From NCBI GenBank assembly GCA_963698775.1, contig CAVOSE010000063.1, positions 62,001 to 126,000 of the forward strand: a DNA stretch of 64,000 bases, in the 5' to 3' direction. The DNA comes from Thiohalocapsa sp963698775 (GTDB lineage: Bacteria; Pseudomonadota; Gammaproteobacteria; Chromatiales; Chromatiaceae). The first letter of the stretch is position 1; the number at the start of each line of letters is the position of its first letter. Below the pieces are notes generated by a model, which saw nothing but the letters and a program-made list of their open reading frames with translations, searched no databases and was not told where the DNA came from. This document shows, piece by piece, positions 1 through 8,407 of this stretch. Position numbers and translations under genes: made by a program.

Positions 1-432
1 GATGGCTGGGTGACGCGGGTGACCCTGCGCCCTGGCGACGTGGTACAGACCGCCGATCAACTGTTCGTGCTGGTCGAGGCCGGTACCTGGTGGGTGCAGG
101 CCAATTTCAGGGAGACCCAGCTAGCATCCTTGTTGCCCGAGATGCCCGCCGAAGTGACCATCGACCTCTACGGCAATCGTCGTTTTCAGGGCACGGTCGA
201 GAGTATCGGCCCAGCCAGCGCGGCATCGTTCTCACTGCTGCCAGCGCAAAATACCACTGGCAATTGGGTCAAGGTCACGCAGCGCATTCCCGTGCGCATC
301 GCTTTGCAGCCTATGGACCCGACCGCGCCCTATCGCCTGGGCGCCAGTGCCAGCGTGACCGTCCTCACGCAATCCGCATCCAGCGACACGGGAGCGGTGC
401 AGGGCGACGACATCACTGCCGGCAATCGGTGA
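1..432 (+). CDS. emrA: EmrA/HlyD-type membrane fusion protein, C-terminal part
   Basis: The reading frame is open from the first base, so the gene begins upstream of the window. The 143 residues seen match the C-terminal beta-barrel part of EmrA/HlyD periplasmic adaptors: a WWVQANFRETQLASL stretch, then a Tyr/Gly/Asn turn and a TGNWVKVTQRIPVRI strand, the latter being near-universal in EmrA proteins. Such proteins bridge an inner-membrane major-facilitator exporter to an outer-membrane channel for drug efflux. The stop lies 10 bases before the exporter gene, so the two are co-transcribed. The last 20 residues are a polar tail with no recognised function. Assignment to the EmrA branch is good; the exported substrate cannot be told. 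Confidence 0.85.
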   Translation, partial: DGWVTRVTLRPGDVVQTADQLFVLVEAGTWWVQANFRETQLASLLPEMPAEVTIDLYGNRRFQGTVESIGPASAASFSLLPAQNTTGNWVKVTQRIPVRIALQPMDPTAPYRLGASASVTVLTQSASSDTGAVQGDDITAGNR

Positions 433-442
433 GCGATTCACG

Positions 443-2065
443 ATGACTGACCATGGTTCGGATCCGGCTTCCAATCCGGGCTCCAATCCGAGGTCGGTTC
501 CGGGGGCGGCCTCGGTCCCGACGGTGAGCCAGCCGGCGGGGCCAAGCGCACATCCACCGCCGCTGCCGCCGGGGCTACAACGCAACATGGTGCTTGTCAC
601 AGCACTGATGGTGTCGGTGATGGCCACCGTGGATATGACCATCGTCTCCGTGGCGCTGCCCTACATGGCCGGCAATCTCGGCGCCAGCCCGGATGAGATC
701 ACCTGGGTCGTGACCATGTTCACCTGCGGTCAAGCACTGATCATCGGTGTGACCGGACACCTGTCGCGGTTGCTCGGGCGCAGGCGCCTCGCGATCGTCG
801 TTATCATTGGTTTCGTGCTGTCGTCGATGGCCTGCGGCCTCGCCCAGAGCCTGACCCAGATCGTCATCTTCCGCTTCGTTCAAGGCATCTTCAGTGGGCC
901 GCTGATCCCTCTATCTCAATCGATGCTGGTCGACGCCTATCGGCCCGAGGAACGCAGCAAGGCCTTGTCCATTTGGGCCATGGGCGTGCTCGGAGGCCCT
1001 GCGCTCGGTCCTATCATCGGCGGCTATTTGGCCCAGAACCTGGATTGGCGTTGGAACTTCTGGGTCAATTTACCGGTTGGCGCTATCGCACTGATGCTGA
1101 TCTTGGCCTTCGTTCGCCCGGTCGCGGCGCAGCGGGTCCGCACCGACCTCGTCGGCCTGCTGTTGCTCGCAGTCTGGGTCATCAGCCTTCAGGTGATGCT
1201 TGATCAGGGCGACATTCTCAACTGGTTCGATGCCGCCGAGATCTGGGTGTTGACGCTGCTGGCCATCACTTTTGCACTGGCCTTCCTGTTGCGTGGGTTG
1301 GAGGTGGGCGATGCCAACATCATGCGCCTGCGGCTGTTCGGCGACCTGAACTTCTCGGTCTGTGCGGTGTTGGTCGCGCTGCTCGGCAGTATCTTCCTGG
1401 GCAGTCTCATCATCACCCCCCAACTGTTGATCGACTATTATCAATGGGAGGTGATCACCGCGGGGATGGTGATGGGCGCTGGCGGACTATTCGGCATCCT
1501 CGGCAGCCTCATCGGTGGGCATCTGGTCAGCCTGCTCGGTATCCGGCTGATGATCGTGCTCGGCTCGGCCTGCATGGCGTTCGGCTGGTTTCGCTACAGC
1601 GGCCTAAACCCCTATGCAGGGCCAGTGGAGGCGTTCATCCCCGGCGCGCTCGTCATGTTCGGTCTAATGCTCGTGTTCCCGCTGCTCGCGGCCCAAGCGT
1701 TCCAAAATCTGCGACCCGACGAACGCGACGAGGGTGCCGGCCTATTCAACTTCGTCAAGACCCTCGGCTTCTCCTTCGGTGTGACCTTCGTCGGTACCAT
1801 GATCTACCGAGGCAGCCAGGCCAATTGGAGCCGCTATGTTGGCGACCTGTCTTGGAGCAATCCTGCCTTCGGCCAGTTCATCGACGCAGCGCCGCTGTCG
1901 GGCGATGTCACGCTGGCGGCTGCGGTGATGGCGGACGAGTTGGCGCGACAGTCCGGCATCCTGGCCATCACCCAACTCGCCCAGATCCTGATGGTCCTTG
2001 CCCTAATGGCTATGCCACTCGGGTTACTGCTGAAGCCAAAGCGCCCGGCCGTGGCGCATCGCTGA
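443..2065 (+). CDS. emrB: EmrB/QacA-family (DHA2) multidrug exporter
   Basis: A 540-residue major facilitator protein with about 14 hydrophobic segments, the mark of the DHA2 drug:proton antiporter family. Transmembrane segment 1 contains MATVDMTIVSVALPYMAGNL, the family signature for this helix; a GHLSRLLGRRR loop at about 108-118 is the motif A loop, and the VLGGPALGPIIGGYL helix is motif C, typical of antiporters. The first 48 residues form a Pro/Ser/Asn-rich cytoplasmic tail with near-repeats (DPASNPGSNPRS), longer than usual. A later ATG just before helix 1 is possible, but the first ATG sits 10 bases after the emrA stop. Partner of the adaptor upstream; the exported drug is unknown. Confidence 0.88.
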   Translation: MTDHGSDPASNPGSNPRSVPGAASVPTVSQPAGPSAHPPPLPPGLQRNMVLVTALMVSVMATVDMTIVSVALPYMAGNLGASPDEITWVVTMFTCGQALIIGVTGHLSRLLGRRRLAIVVIIGFVLSSMACGLAQSLTQIVIFRFVQGIFSGPLIPLSQSMLVDAYRPEERSKALSIWAMGVLGGPALGPIIGGYLAQNLDWRWNFWVNLPVGAIALMLILAFVRPVAAQRVRTDLVGLLLLAVWVISLQVMLDQGDILNWFDAAEIWVLTLLAITFALAFLLRGLEVGDANIMRLRLFGDLNFSVCAVLVALLGSIFLGSLIITPQLLIDYYQWEVITAGMVMGAGGLFGILGSLIGGHLVSLLGIRLMIVLGSACMAFGWFRYSGLNPYAGPVEAFIPGALVMFGLMLVFPLLAAQAFQNLRPDERDEGAGLFNFVKTLGFSFGVTFVGTMIYRGSQANWSRYVGDLSWSNPAFGQFIDAAPLSGDVTLAAAVMADELARQSGILAITQLAQILMVLALMAMPLGLLLKPKRPAVAHR

Positions 2066-2144
2066 GACTGCGAAGTCCGAGACCCTAAGCGCAGATGCTT
2101 CGCCGACACCCAAAATTCCCAACCCAGTAAGTCAATAACTATCC

Positions 2145-2876
2145 ATGCAACTCCTGGTCGACATCGGCAACACCAGCATCAAATGGGCAACCTGGAACGG
2201 CGCGCGACTCGCCGATGGCGGTAGTGCGAAACACTACGGCGCGCTGCCCATCGATCTGCTCGCCGTCTGGGATGCCCTGGAGCAGGTCGATCGCGTCATC
2301 GTCGCCCGCGTTGGCCCCCAGTCGGTGCTCAATGCGGTTGCCGACATCGCCGCGGCCCGCTGGCAATGCGGCGTCACTCGAGTCGAGACCAGCGCCGAAG
2401 CCCACGGGGTGCGCATTGCCTATACCGAGCCAACACGCCTGGGCGTCGACCGCTTCCTAGCCCTGATCGGCGCCCACGCCAACCAGACCGGTCCGAAACT
2501 CATCGTCGATGCCGGCACCGCCATCACCTTCGACCTATTACTGGCGGACGGCGATCACCTTGGCGGACTGATCCTGCCCGGCATAGCGCTGCTGCGCGAC
2601 AGCGTCCTCGCCGGCACCCAGATCCCGCGTTACGAGCCCGCCGAGGCCGACCAAGCCTGGGCCACCGACACCGCCGAGGCCGTCGCCGCCGCCAGCATCC
2701 AAGCCCCCGCCGCGCTCGCCGAGCGGCTCCATCAACGCCTGTTCGAGCACACCGACCAAACGCCAACACTTATCGTCACCGGCGGCGACGCCGAGCGACT
2801 GCTGCCGGCCATGCACCTGACGGCCCGACACGAGCCGCAACTCGTGCTCACGGGTCTAAGTCGCTTCGCCGAGTGA
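2145..2876 (+). CDS. coaX: Type III pantothenate kinase
   Basis: Phosphorylates pantothenate, the first step of coenzyme A synthesis, in the cytoplasm. The 243 residues have the ASKHA kinase signature: DIGNTSIKWA at 6-15 (phosphate-1 loop), GVDRFLALIGA in the middle, the VDAGTAITFDLL strand, and GGLILPGIALLRDSV, all characteristic of CoaX rather than CoaA. Length is normal for the family. The ATG start agrees with the family's extreme N-terminal signature. Finding coaX just ahead of a tRNA-Thr gene recalls the coa-thrU order in other gammaproteobacteria, where further tRNAs and tufB normally follow; here they do not. Confidence 0.95.
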   Translation: MQLLVDIGNTSIKWATWNGARLADGGSAKHYGALPIDLLAVWDALEQVDRVIVARVGPQSVLNAVADIAAARWQCGVTRVETSAEAHGVRIAYTEPTRLGVDRFLALIGAHANQTGPKLIVDAGTAITFDLLLADGDHLGGLILPGIALLRDSVLAGTQIPRYEPAEADQAWATDTAEAVAAASIQAPAALAERLHQRLFEHTDQTPTLIVTGGDAERLLPAMHLTARHEPQLVLTGLSRFAE

Positions 2877-3067
2877 CCGACAAAGCGCATTCCCATCACC
2901 GCGTGCGCAGGAACTGAGGCAAGACGGGAACGGCTCAGCCCAGCAAAGACGGTTGATCCAAGCCCCAGATCAGCAGAGCGGCAACAGTGCCGATTGAGCC
3001 GGCGTCGCACCTGGCATAGAATGGTGGCTTCGGGCGATACTCCGCGTCGCCCGACGCCCTTCTTAAC

Positions 3068-3143
3068 GCTGGCGTAGCTCAGTTGGTAGAGCAGCTGATT
3101 TGTAATCAGCAGGTCGTCGGTTCGAATCCGTCCGCCAGCTCCA
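3068..3143 (+). tRNA. tRNA-Thr (TGT anticodon)
   Basis: A 76-base cloverleaf. The acceptor stem GCTGGCG pairs with CGCCAGC, followed by discriminator T and an encoded CCA end. The D-loop region is TAGCTCAGTTGGTAGAGC and the T-loop is GGTTCGAATCC. The anticodon stem CTGAT/ATCAG encloses TTTGTAA with anticodon TGT, reading ACA and related Thr codons. No other tRNA of the usual thrU-tyrU-glyT-thrT group follows. Confidence 0.97.
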
Positions 3144-3389
3144 TTTAATTCAGAAGGTTAGAGAGACTTTCCTGCTTACCGCTCTCCCCCGCTTTGCTTC
3201 TGGTAGCCGTTTGTCGATAGCAAGGCGAGTTCTCGGATGTCGGATCACTTCGGCTTTCCTGGGACCTTGTGCGCGTTTGGTTCCCACCTCCGCTCGGTTC
3301 GTCTCAGCCCGACGAATGACCTAGCTGCCCCGATGCGGCCCATGTCGATACGGCCGGCAATGTACTGAGGGACAGAGGCGCCGCGGGTC

Positions 3390-3829
3390 GTGAAGGCGGG
3401 CATGACCGCAAATGATGGCGACGCCACCGGCGATATCGTCGATGTCGCCGTCGGCGCGGGCACCTTTGAAACGTTTGTCACCGCAGTCAAGGCCGCGGGG
3501 CTGGTCGACACGCTGAAAGGAGAAGGCCCGTTCACGGTGTTCGCGCCGAGCGACCAGGCGTTCGCGAAGATTCCGAAAGAGCAATTGGCCGCACTTCTGG
3601 CGGACAAAGAGGCGCTCACTGCCGTCCTGACATATCACGTGGTGCCCGGAAAAGTCATGGCGGCGGATGTCATTGGTCTTGATAGCGCGATCAGTGTCCA
3701 GGGAAGCAGCATCGCGATCGACTCCAGCGACGGCGTTTAGGTTGACGGTGCAAACGTCGTCATGACCGATATCGAGGCTAGCAACGGCGTCGATTCACGT
3801 CGATTGACCTGTGATCATGCCCAACAATA
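3390..3829 (+). pseudogene. Fasciclin-domain protein, degenerate
   Basis: The first 116 residues are a clear fasciclin (FAS1) adhesion domain: GTFETFVTAVKAAGLVDTL, then the diagnostic FTVFAPSDQAF and the later LTYHVVPGKV. The frame stops at a TAG (3738-3740) where the family continues with a KVDGANVV strand; the bases just after it read VDGANVVMTDIEASNGV in the same frame. A surplus base near 3790 then shifts the expected IHVID ending, and another stop follows. There is no signal peptide although FAS1 proteins are exported, so the N-terminus is lost too. Read as a dead gene lying downstream of the tRNA. Confidence 0.8.
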
Positions 3830-3860
3830 GGCAGACAGTACGTCCTGTCGTCTCGCCATT

Positions 3861-3901
3861 GTCCAGCAGTTGTCCAGCAGTTCCGAAGAGGGACTGCTGG
3901 A
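3861..3901 (+). repeat. Tandem GTCCAGCAGT plus hairpin
   Basis: GTCCAGCAG occurs twice in a row, and the second copy pairs with CTGCTGGA at 3894-3901 (8-base stem, 13-base loop). It lies past the fasciclin remnant and could have been its terminator, but no T-run follows. Function unknown. Confidence 0.4.
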
Positions 3902-3967
3902 TATCTGTTTCAGAAAGAGTCTGGCCAAACCCCCGTTTGGTCCTAGTCAAAATGCTCCTGCCCCGAG

Positions 3968-4128
3968 TTACTGTCCGACAAGGCCCTCGCGCAGGACGCG
4001 GGCATAGAAACCCTTAAATGTCTCGCTGCCGAAGGTCGGCGTTGCCTCCGCGTCGCAGGCCTGCGCGGCCTCGTCCAACAGCAGCATGGACTCGGTCGCG
4101 TAGTAACTGAAATCTGCGAGACGGCTTC
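3968..4128 (-). pseudogene. C-terminal remnant of an unidentified gene cut by the IS element
   Basis: Read on the minus strand, about 50 codons stay open and end in TAA at 3968-3970. They encode RLADFSYYATESMLLL, then an Ala/Asp/Glu-rich segment and FKGFYARVLREGLVGQ, with residue use like a real protein end. The frame runs straight into the left end of the IS1595-type element at about 4129, so the 5' part was displaced or lost; no matching N-terminal part is recognisable right of the element. I do not recognise the family. Confidence 0.5.
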
Positions 4129-5188
4129 GCTGGATTAGCAAGCAACTTCAGCAAACCTGACCGATCTGCCGCTGCGGACACGGGCCGCAGACGACAGCCG
4201 CGGTGAGCAGCTGGCCCGGCAGGGCGCGCAGATCGAAGCGGCGATTGAACCGGTAGGCAACGGCGCCGAGGTAGCGCTCGGCGTACTTGCTGTAGCCGAA
4301 GGCGTGGTAAGCCCCGCTGAAGCTGGTCTTGAGGTTGCCCAGGACGGTGTTGACCCAGCGGAACATCGGCAGCTGCTTGGGTTTGCGGTTGCCGACGACG
4401 GTCGGCGCGTGCGTGCAGCCGATGTCGGTGACGCCGGCAAAGCAGGCGAGACCGTCGGAGACGACGGTGCTGGCTGGGCTCAGGTTGTCAGCGGCCCAAG
4501 CGGCGATCGCCTTGCGTGTGAAGCCCGGTAATGGCGTGAACTTCGCGCGCAGCGGATGGCCGTGCTGATCAAGGGACACGGCGCCGATGAAGGGCACCTT
4601 GTTCTCCGATCCACGCCCGGCGGTGCCGCCGTTGAGTTCGCCGCCGAGGTAGGCATCGTCGACCTGTACGTTGCCGCAGAGGACGTAATCGTGCTCGCGC
4701 TGGACCATCGCCTGCATCAGTTTGTGATGCACTAACCAGGCGGTCGGGTAACTGACCCCCAGATCACGCTTCAGGGCCAAGGCGGAGAGACCGGTCTTCG
4801 CCTCGCCGACCAGGTAGATGGCCAGAAACCACACCGGCAGCGGCAACTTGGTGCTCTCGAACAGCGTGCCGACGATCACCGAGGTCTGATGACGGCACGC
4901 GCTGCACTGGAAGGTCTTGCGGGTGCTGCCATGGAGGACGTAGTGTTCACACTCCCGCAGCGCGGGCAGCAGAAGCCCTGCGGCCAGCGTGCCTGCTCCA
5001 GCGCCGCTTGGCACTGGGCCTCGGTACCGAACTGCTCGAACAACTCAAACAGCGACATCCCCTGTTGAAACTGAACACGATTCATGGCCATCTCAGACTC
5101 CTGATCGGGAAAACCCAGGCTCAGTGTGCGCCTGCCGGTGACTCAAAACGTGAGTCTGTGCGGCCTAGCTGAAGATGCTGCAATCAGG
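4129..5188 (-). mobile_element. IS1595-family insertion sequence
   Basis: About 1.06 kb holding one ISXO2-like transposase gene. The ends are imperfect inverted repeats: CTGGATTAGCAAGCAACTTC reading in from the left, CTGATTGCAGCATCTTC reading in from the right, both continuing to CAGC. The flanks ACGGCTTC (left) and ACGGCATG (right) resemble an eroded 8-base target duplication, the length IS1595 elements make. Exact ends are uncertain by a few bases. The transposase is frameshifted, so the copy is probably immobile by itself. Confidence 0.7.
4148..5091 (-). pseudogene. IS1595 (ISXO2-like) transposase, frameshifted
   Basis: Two overlapping minus-strand frames make one transposase. Frame 1 (from ATG 5091) starts MAMNRVQFQQGMSLFELFEQ and reaches the first half of a zinc ribbon, FCCPRCG. 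Frame 2 continues with EHYVLHGSTRKTFQCSACRH, the second half of the ribbon, then the DDE domain: NVQVDDAYLGGE (first Asp), the VVSDGLACF block (second Asp), and HVVG/N-type and FSGAYHAFGYSKYAERYLG segments of the ISXO2 family. The change of frame falls near 4945-4965 between the two CxxC pairs; net length is one base short of a multiple of three. Without correction no full transposase is made. Confidence 0.85.
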
Positions 5189-5211
5189 ACGGCATGCCGT
5201 TAAGTTAAGCC

Positions 5212-5277
5212 GTGGGAGCGGCTTCCAGCCGCGACTGTCGTCGCACGAGCCGAGTCGCGGCTGGAAGCCGCTCCCAC
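5212..5277. repeat. REP-like palindrome, copy A
   Basis: GTGGGAGCGGCTTCCAGCCG is followed, after a short loop, by its reverse complement ending CGCTCCCAC, giving a stem of about 25 bases. The GTGGGAGCG head is the one seen in REP elements mobilised by RAYT transposases in Pseudomonas and relatives. Copies B and C in this window share the head and tail, and a dead RAYT gene is present at 21.9-22.6 kb. Confidence 0.8.
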
Positions 5278-5439
5278 AAAGCGTGCCCATCGCTCGCTAA
5301 CCTAATGGCATTGGTCAAGACGGGGGTCCGCGCGGACCACAACCGACACGCTTACCGACCCGGCGAATGGCCGGTTCGAACATACAGGTCAACAGGAAGA
5401 AATCAGGCTGCGCAGATCAGTCTGAAGGCGTCTTGCGAC

Positions 5440-5605
5440 TTAAGGCGATTTCTGTCAAATCTCATACCAGCTCACTTGTCTTGACGCCCGCCTTCGGTGT
5501 CGCACCGGCAGTCACATAGCCCGGCTATGCTCCTGCCGCCGCTTCTTGAAGCAGAATCTCAATCCGGCGTCATCTGGTACGAGATTTTCCGGCAATCGCC
5601 TGAAC
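5440..5605. repeat. Inverted pair of the GATTTCTGTCAAATCTCATAC repeat
   Basis: Positions 5440-5467 read TTAAGGCGATTTCTGTCAAA then TCTCATAC. A degenerate reverse-complement copy (GTACGAGATTTTCCGGCAAT, then CGCC) lies at 5577-5600, enclosing about 110 bases. The same unit forms a near-perfect 52-base palindrome at 17044-17095 and a worn copy at 21242-21265. The neighbouring CACTTGTCTTGACGCCCGCC also recurs inverted at 17021-17040, so the shared unit is longer than the palindrome arm. The rest of 5289-5696 shows no gene. Confidence 0.6.
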
Positions 5606-5696
5606 TGAACGACAACCGTTCCGGTCGAGATCCTTCTGGTCGGTCGCCGATCATCTGGGCATCGCCCTTGTGAACCAAGCGCAGCCAACAGGGCGC

Positions 5697-6044
5697 CTAG
5701 TTGCCGGTGGGAGCTGTACCTGGCACGTAGATATAGGTCCTTGGCACCTCAGCGCCCTCCACCTTGATCGCGCTGCTCTCGAAGAAGCTGCCGAGATTGA
5801 CGGTTTTTCCTGCAGCGTACTCGCCGATCGTGAAGCCAGTTCCGGTCACCGTATAGGTTCCCGTTCCAGCCGGCATCTGGAAGAAGACGCGACAGGGGTT
5901 GGATCTGCAGGTGCCGGTATCACCGGGTGCTAGGGTGATCTCTCCCCAGTCGGAAACGTACTTTGCCGAACTGGTGCAACCGAAAGATAGAACCACGGCA
6001 GCGATCAACGATGCCGAAATGCCGATATAGCGCGTGTGCTGCAT
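5697..6044 (-). CDS. Small lipoprotein of unknown function
   Basis: From ATG 6044 the product is 115 residues starting MQHTRYIGISASLIAAVVLS and then FGC, a good lipoprotein signal with the lipid-bearing Cys near residue 23. An in-frame TTG 30 bases upstream would only lengthen the charged head. The mature part is rich in Gly, Thr and Tyr, has a Cys pair (GTCRSNPCRVFF) likely to be a disulfide, and contains short beta-type stretches (GTYTVTGTGFTIGEYAAGKT). No known domain recognised. The gene is isolated and its ribosome-binding site is weak. Lipoprotein status is well supported; the role is unknown. Confidence 0.6.
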   Translation of the reverse strand: MQHTRYIGISASLIAAVVLSFGCTSSAKYVSDWGEITLAPGDTGTCRSNPCRVFFQMPAGTGTYTVTGTGFTIGEYAAGKTVNLGSFFESSAIKVEGAEVPRTYIYVPGTAPTGN

Positions 6045-6393
6045 TTTTTTGGTGATTGTCCGGAGAGAGCTCAAACTGGTGAGGTTGTGTCTGTTGGTGG
6101 TACTGCAACCCGGAGTAAGGTGTAACTATTTGCGAGATTCCGAGGCGCCTTATCACGATACTCGAGATTCCGATCGTTTTCCAATGGACTGCGTGAGCCA
6201 TGTCGCCATTTATGGAAGTCTTAATCCTGTGATCAAAGCCGCCGCTTTGTTCCTGTTCCGGAGAGTAAGCGACTAGTCTCGCTCTTCTTGACATTCGAAT
6301 GCTTTATGTGAATCATTGCAGACTCAAGATCAGTCAACCTCGTTTTTCTGATCTCCAATTGGAATACCAACGCACAACCGGGGAAATATCATT

Positions 6394-6798
6394 GTGGACT
6401 ACGTAAATCTCAGCCTTGAAGAACTTCATGCAAAGCTGGAAGAGACAGCAAAAGCGCAGGCCGCCATTGGGCAGTTGATGGCTCAGCGTAGGGAAGAGGC
6501 CAAGGGTGGCTTGGTGCAGGAGATTCGTGATCTGATCGCAGAGCGCGGCTACGCGGTTGAGGACATTGCCGAGTTGTTGCAAAAGGGTCGTCGCCGCAGA
6601 AAGGCTGATGGCCAAGGTAAGGGGGCAGGGCGCTATGCGTGCTATGTCGACCCGGAGAATCCGGAGAACATCTATAAGCGGGGTCCGTTGCCGAAGTGGT
6701 TCAGAGCCAAGATGGCGGAAAAGGGTTACGACCCGGACTCCACGGAAGACCGGAACACGTTTAAGCAAAACCACTTGGAACTGCAGGAAGCCGCCTGA
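6394..6798 (+). CDS. H-NS-family nucleoid protein
   Basis: A 134-residue protein with the two-part build of H-NS proteins: an N-terminal coiled-coil for dimerisation (about 1-60, LSLEELHAKLEETAKAQAAI onward) and a C-terminal DNA-binding part with YVDPENPENIYKRGPLPKWF, which matches the H-NS C-terminal pattern in which a basic-Gly-x-x-Pro loop enters the AT-rich minor groove. A basic linker (GRRRRKADGQGKGAG) joins them. It begins with GTG after an AT-richer leader (6300-6393). Such proteins silence horizontally acquired AT-rich DNA, which suits the IS-littered surroundings; that local link is inference. Confidence 0.8.
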   Translation: MDYVNLSLEELHAKLEETAKAQAAIGQLMAQRREEAKGGLVQEIRDLIAERGYAVEDIAELLQKGRRRRKADGQGKGAGRYACYVDPENPENIYKRGPLPKWFRAKMAEKGYDPDSTEDRNTFKQNHLELQEAA

Positions 6799-7007
6799 TT
6801 GCTCGTTTGGCGTCGAACGGCGAAGTCGGGTTGCGATGGTAGGGTGCCATGAATCGCCGGGATACAACCAGCAGTCCACCAGACGCGGGTCAACCTGCGG
6901 CATCCTACGACGGCCCAAAGCTCAATGAAATCTCGCTTTGACGCCAATAGGTAACATCCACCAAACGCTGACCACGTCAGGCGGCGGCGCGACGCACTGG
7001 ACCCCAG

Positions 7008-7608
7008 CTACAGCGCCCGAAGCGGCCTTCGCAATCGGTCTCCCCACTCGAAGCAGGCAAGCCCAGCGAGGATGATTGCACTGCCGGCCCAAGCCCGTGG
7101 CGTCAATACCTCGCCGTTTGCGGCCAGTCCCAGCAACAACGCCAGCACCGGCGTGATCAGCGTTATCAGAGCCACACGGCTTGCCTGCATGTGACGGAGC
7201 ACGTCTTAGTAGAGGATGAAGCCCAGGACCGAGCCGAACAACGCCAGATAAACGATCGACCACGCGGCCCGGGGTGTGAGCGTCGCGGGGATGTGGGCAT
7301 CGAACAGACCCCAGCTCGTCAGGAACAGGGGCACGGCGACCAACAGGGCACCGGTGGTGGTCTCCAGCGGATGCAGCTGAGCGCCGATCCGCTTAACCCA
7401 CACGGAACTGGCCGAGTGAAAGCGCCTGGCGATGCCAGCGCAAACGGCGACTCATCAAGGCGACCCGCGCGAGGCACACCAACACCCCCAGCAGCATGCG
7501 CGTAGCGACACCGAACAGAAAGCCTGCCGACTCGCTGCTCCACTTGATCGCCAAAGGCGTTGTGGCCCAGATGAGGACGACGCCAAGAAAGGACGGCGGA
7601 ACGGGCAC
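7008..7608 (-). pseudogene. EamA/DMT-family transporter, degenerate
   Basis: Three minus-strand pieces of one drug/metabolite transporter. Piece 1 (to about 7400) is the start, VPVPPSFLGVVLIWATTPLA and the next helix, typical of EamA proteins. Piece 2 (7206-7403) carries TTTGALLVAVPLFLTSWGLF and IVYLALFGSVLGFILY, from the second EamA repeat. A TAA stop replaces the following Tyr, after which piece 3 (7008-7202) supplies SRVALITLITPVLALLLG and the final helix. Family members have about 300 residues; here roughly 60-80 are missing between pieces 1 and 2 and the frame shifts there. Clearly non-functional. Confidence 0.85.
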
Positions 7609-7816
7609 GCTCTCACTCCATTGCAGTGGTTCGGAAACGAAAAAGGCCGCGGGTTGCGTGCCGCGGCCTGATGCTGATTGGACGAATGCGAATGCTCGCA
7701 GCAAGGTACAAGCGCTCCCCGGCAGGCTGCGCAGCAGCCGGTGCGGTTCGCGCAATACCGAGATCCGCATCGTCTACACCGGGGCTTGCAAAGCTGCGTC
7801 GGTGGCGGTTTACCCG

Positions 7817-8119
7817 TCAGGGGATGTAGCCGGGCGCGTTCGGTCCGAGGTTCTGCTCGTCGTCGAGGGCTGCGTCCCGCAAGTCGAAATAGCCATCCGG
7901 CGCCCCGCCGTCGTTCGTGCTTCCGTCGCCGAGGTCCTGGACGTTAGCAACGCCCTGGTCCGCCGTTGGATCAGGTTGCGCCTGCGGGGATTCGTCGATG
8001 TATTGGCGCACGTCGACATCAAGCCCATTGGTGATGGTTTCCTCATCGGCCCAGGCAGTCAATGTGGATACCAGCAGCAACGGGCCGACGGTTGCGAGCG
8101 CTAGGTTTTTCAGTTTCAA
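7817..8119 (-). CDS. Small exported acidic protein, unknown
   Basis: The 100-residue product starts at TTG 8119, with a good GAGGTG ribosome site 6-7 bases upstream, and has a signal peptide (KLKNLALATVGPLLLVSTLT, cleaved after AWA). The mature 75 residues are acidic and rich in Asp, Gly, Asn and Pro (DPTADQGVANVQDLGDGSTN) with no Cys and no known domain; it looks largely unstructured. It stands alone. A periplasmic or secreted location is well supported, the role is unknown. Confidence 0.6.
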   Translation of the reverse strand: MKLKNLALATVGPLLLVSTLTAWADEETITNGLDVDVRQYIDESPQAQPDPTADQGVANVQDLGDGSTNDGGAPDGYFDLRDAALDDEQNLGPNAPGYIP

Positions 8120-8407
8120 TTTTCACCTCGTGGATGGAAGACGACAAGCGGGCTCGTGGGCAAGTCTTGCCTGAGCCCGGCTTGCCCAGATGTTGGAAGT
8201 GGTCGGCGCGCATGCTCATGCTGAAGGCTTCGCTTGGGCATGCCTCGGTTCGTGCTTGGCGCCGGGACCTGCGAGCGAGTCATAACAGCGCGAAAAGCTG
8301 CCTGGTGAACAGAAACCCCTTTTCGGTTCTTCATCCCCTATCAGTGACCCGCATGGCCGCTGTGGGCCGTGCCATTGTGCGCCGCCCCGCATGCGGCAGG
8401 AGGAACC

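Noticed and set aside
3144..3389. Further tRNA genes or tufB after tRNA-Thr
   Set aside because: No cloverleaf or GGTTCGAATCC-type T-arm found in this stretch.
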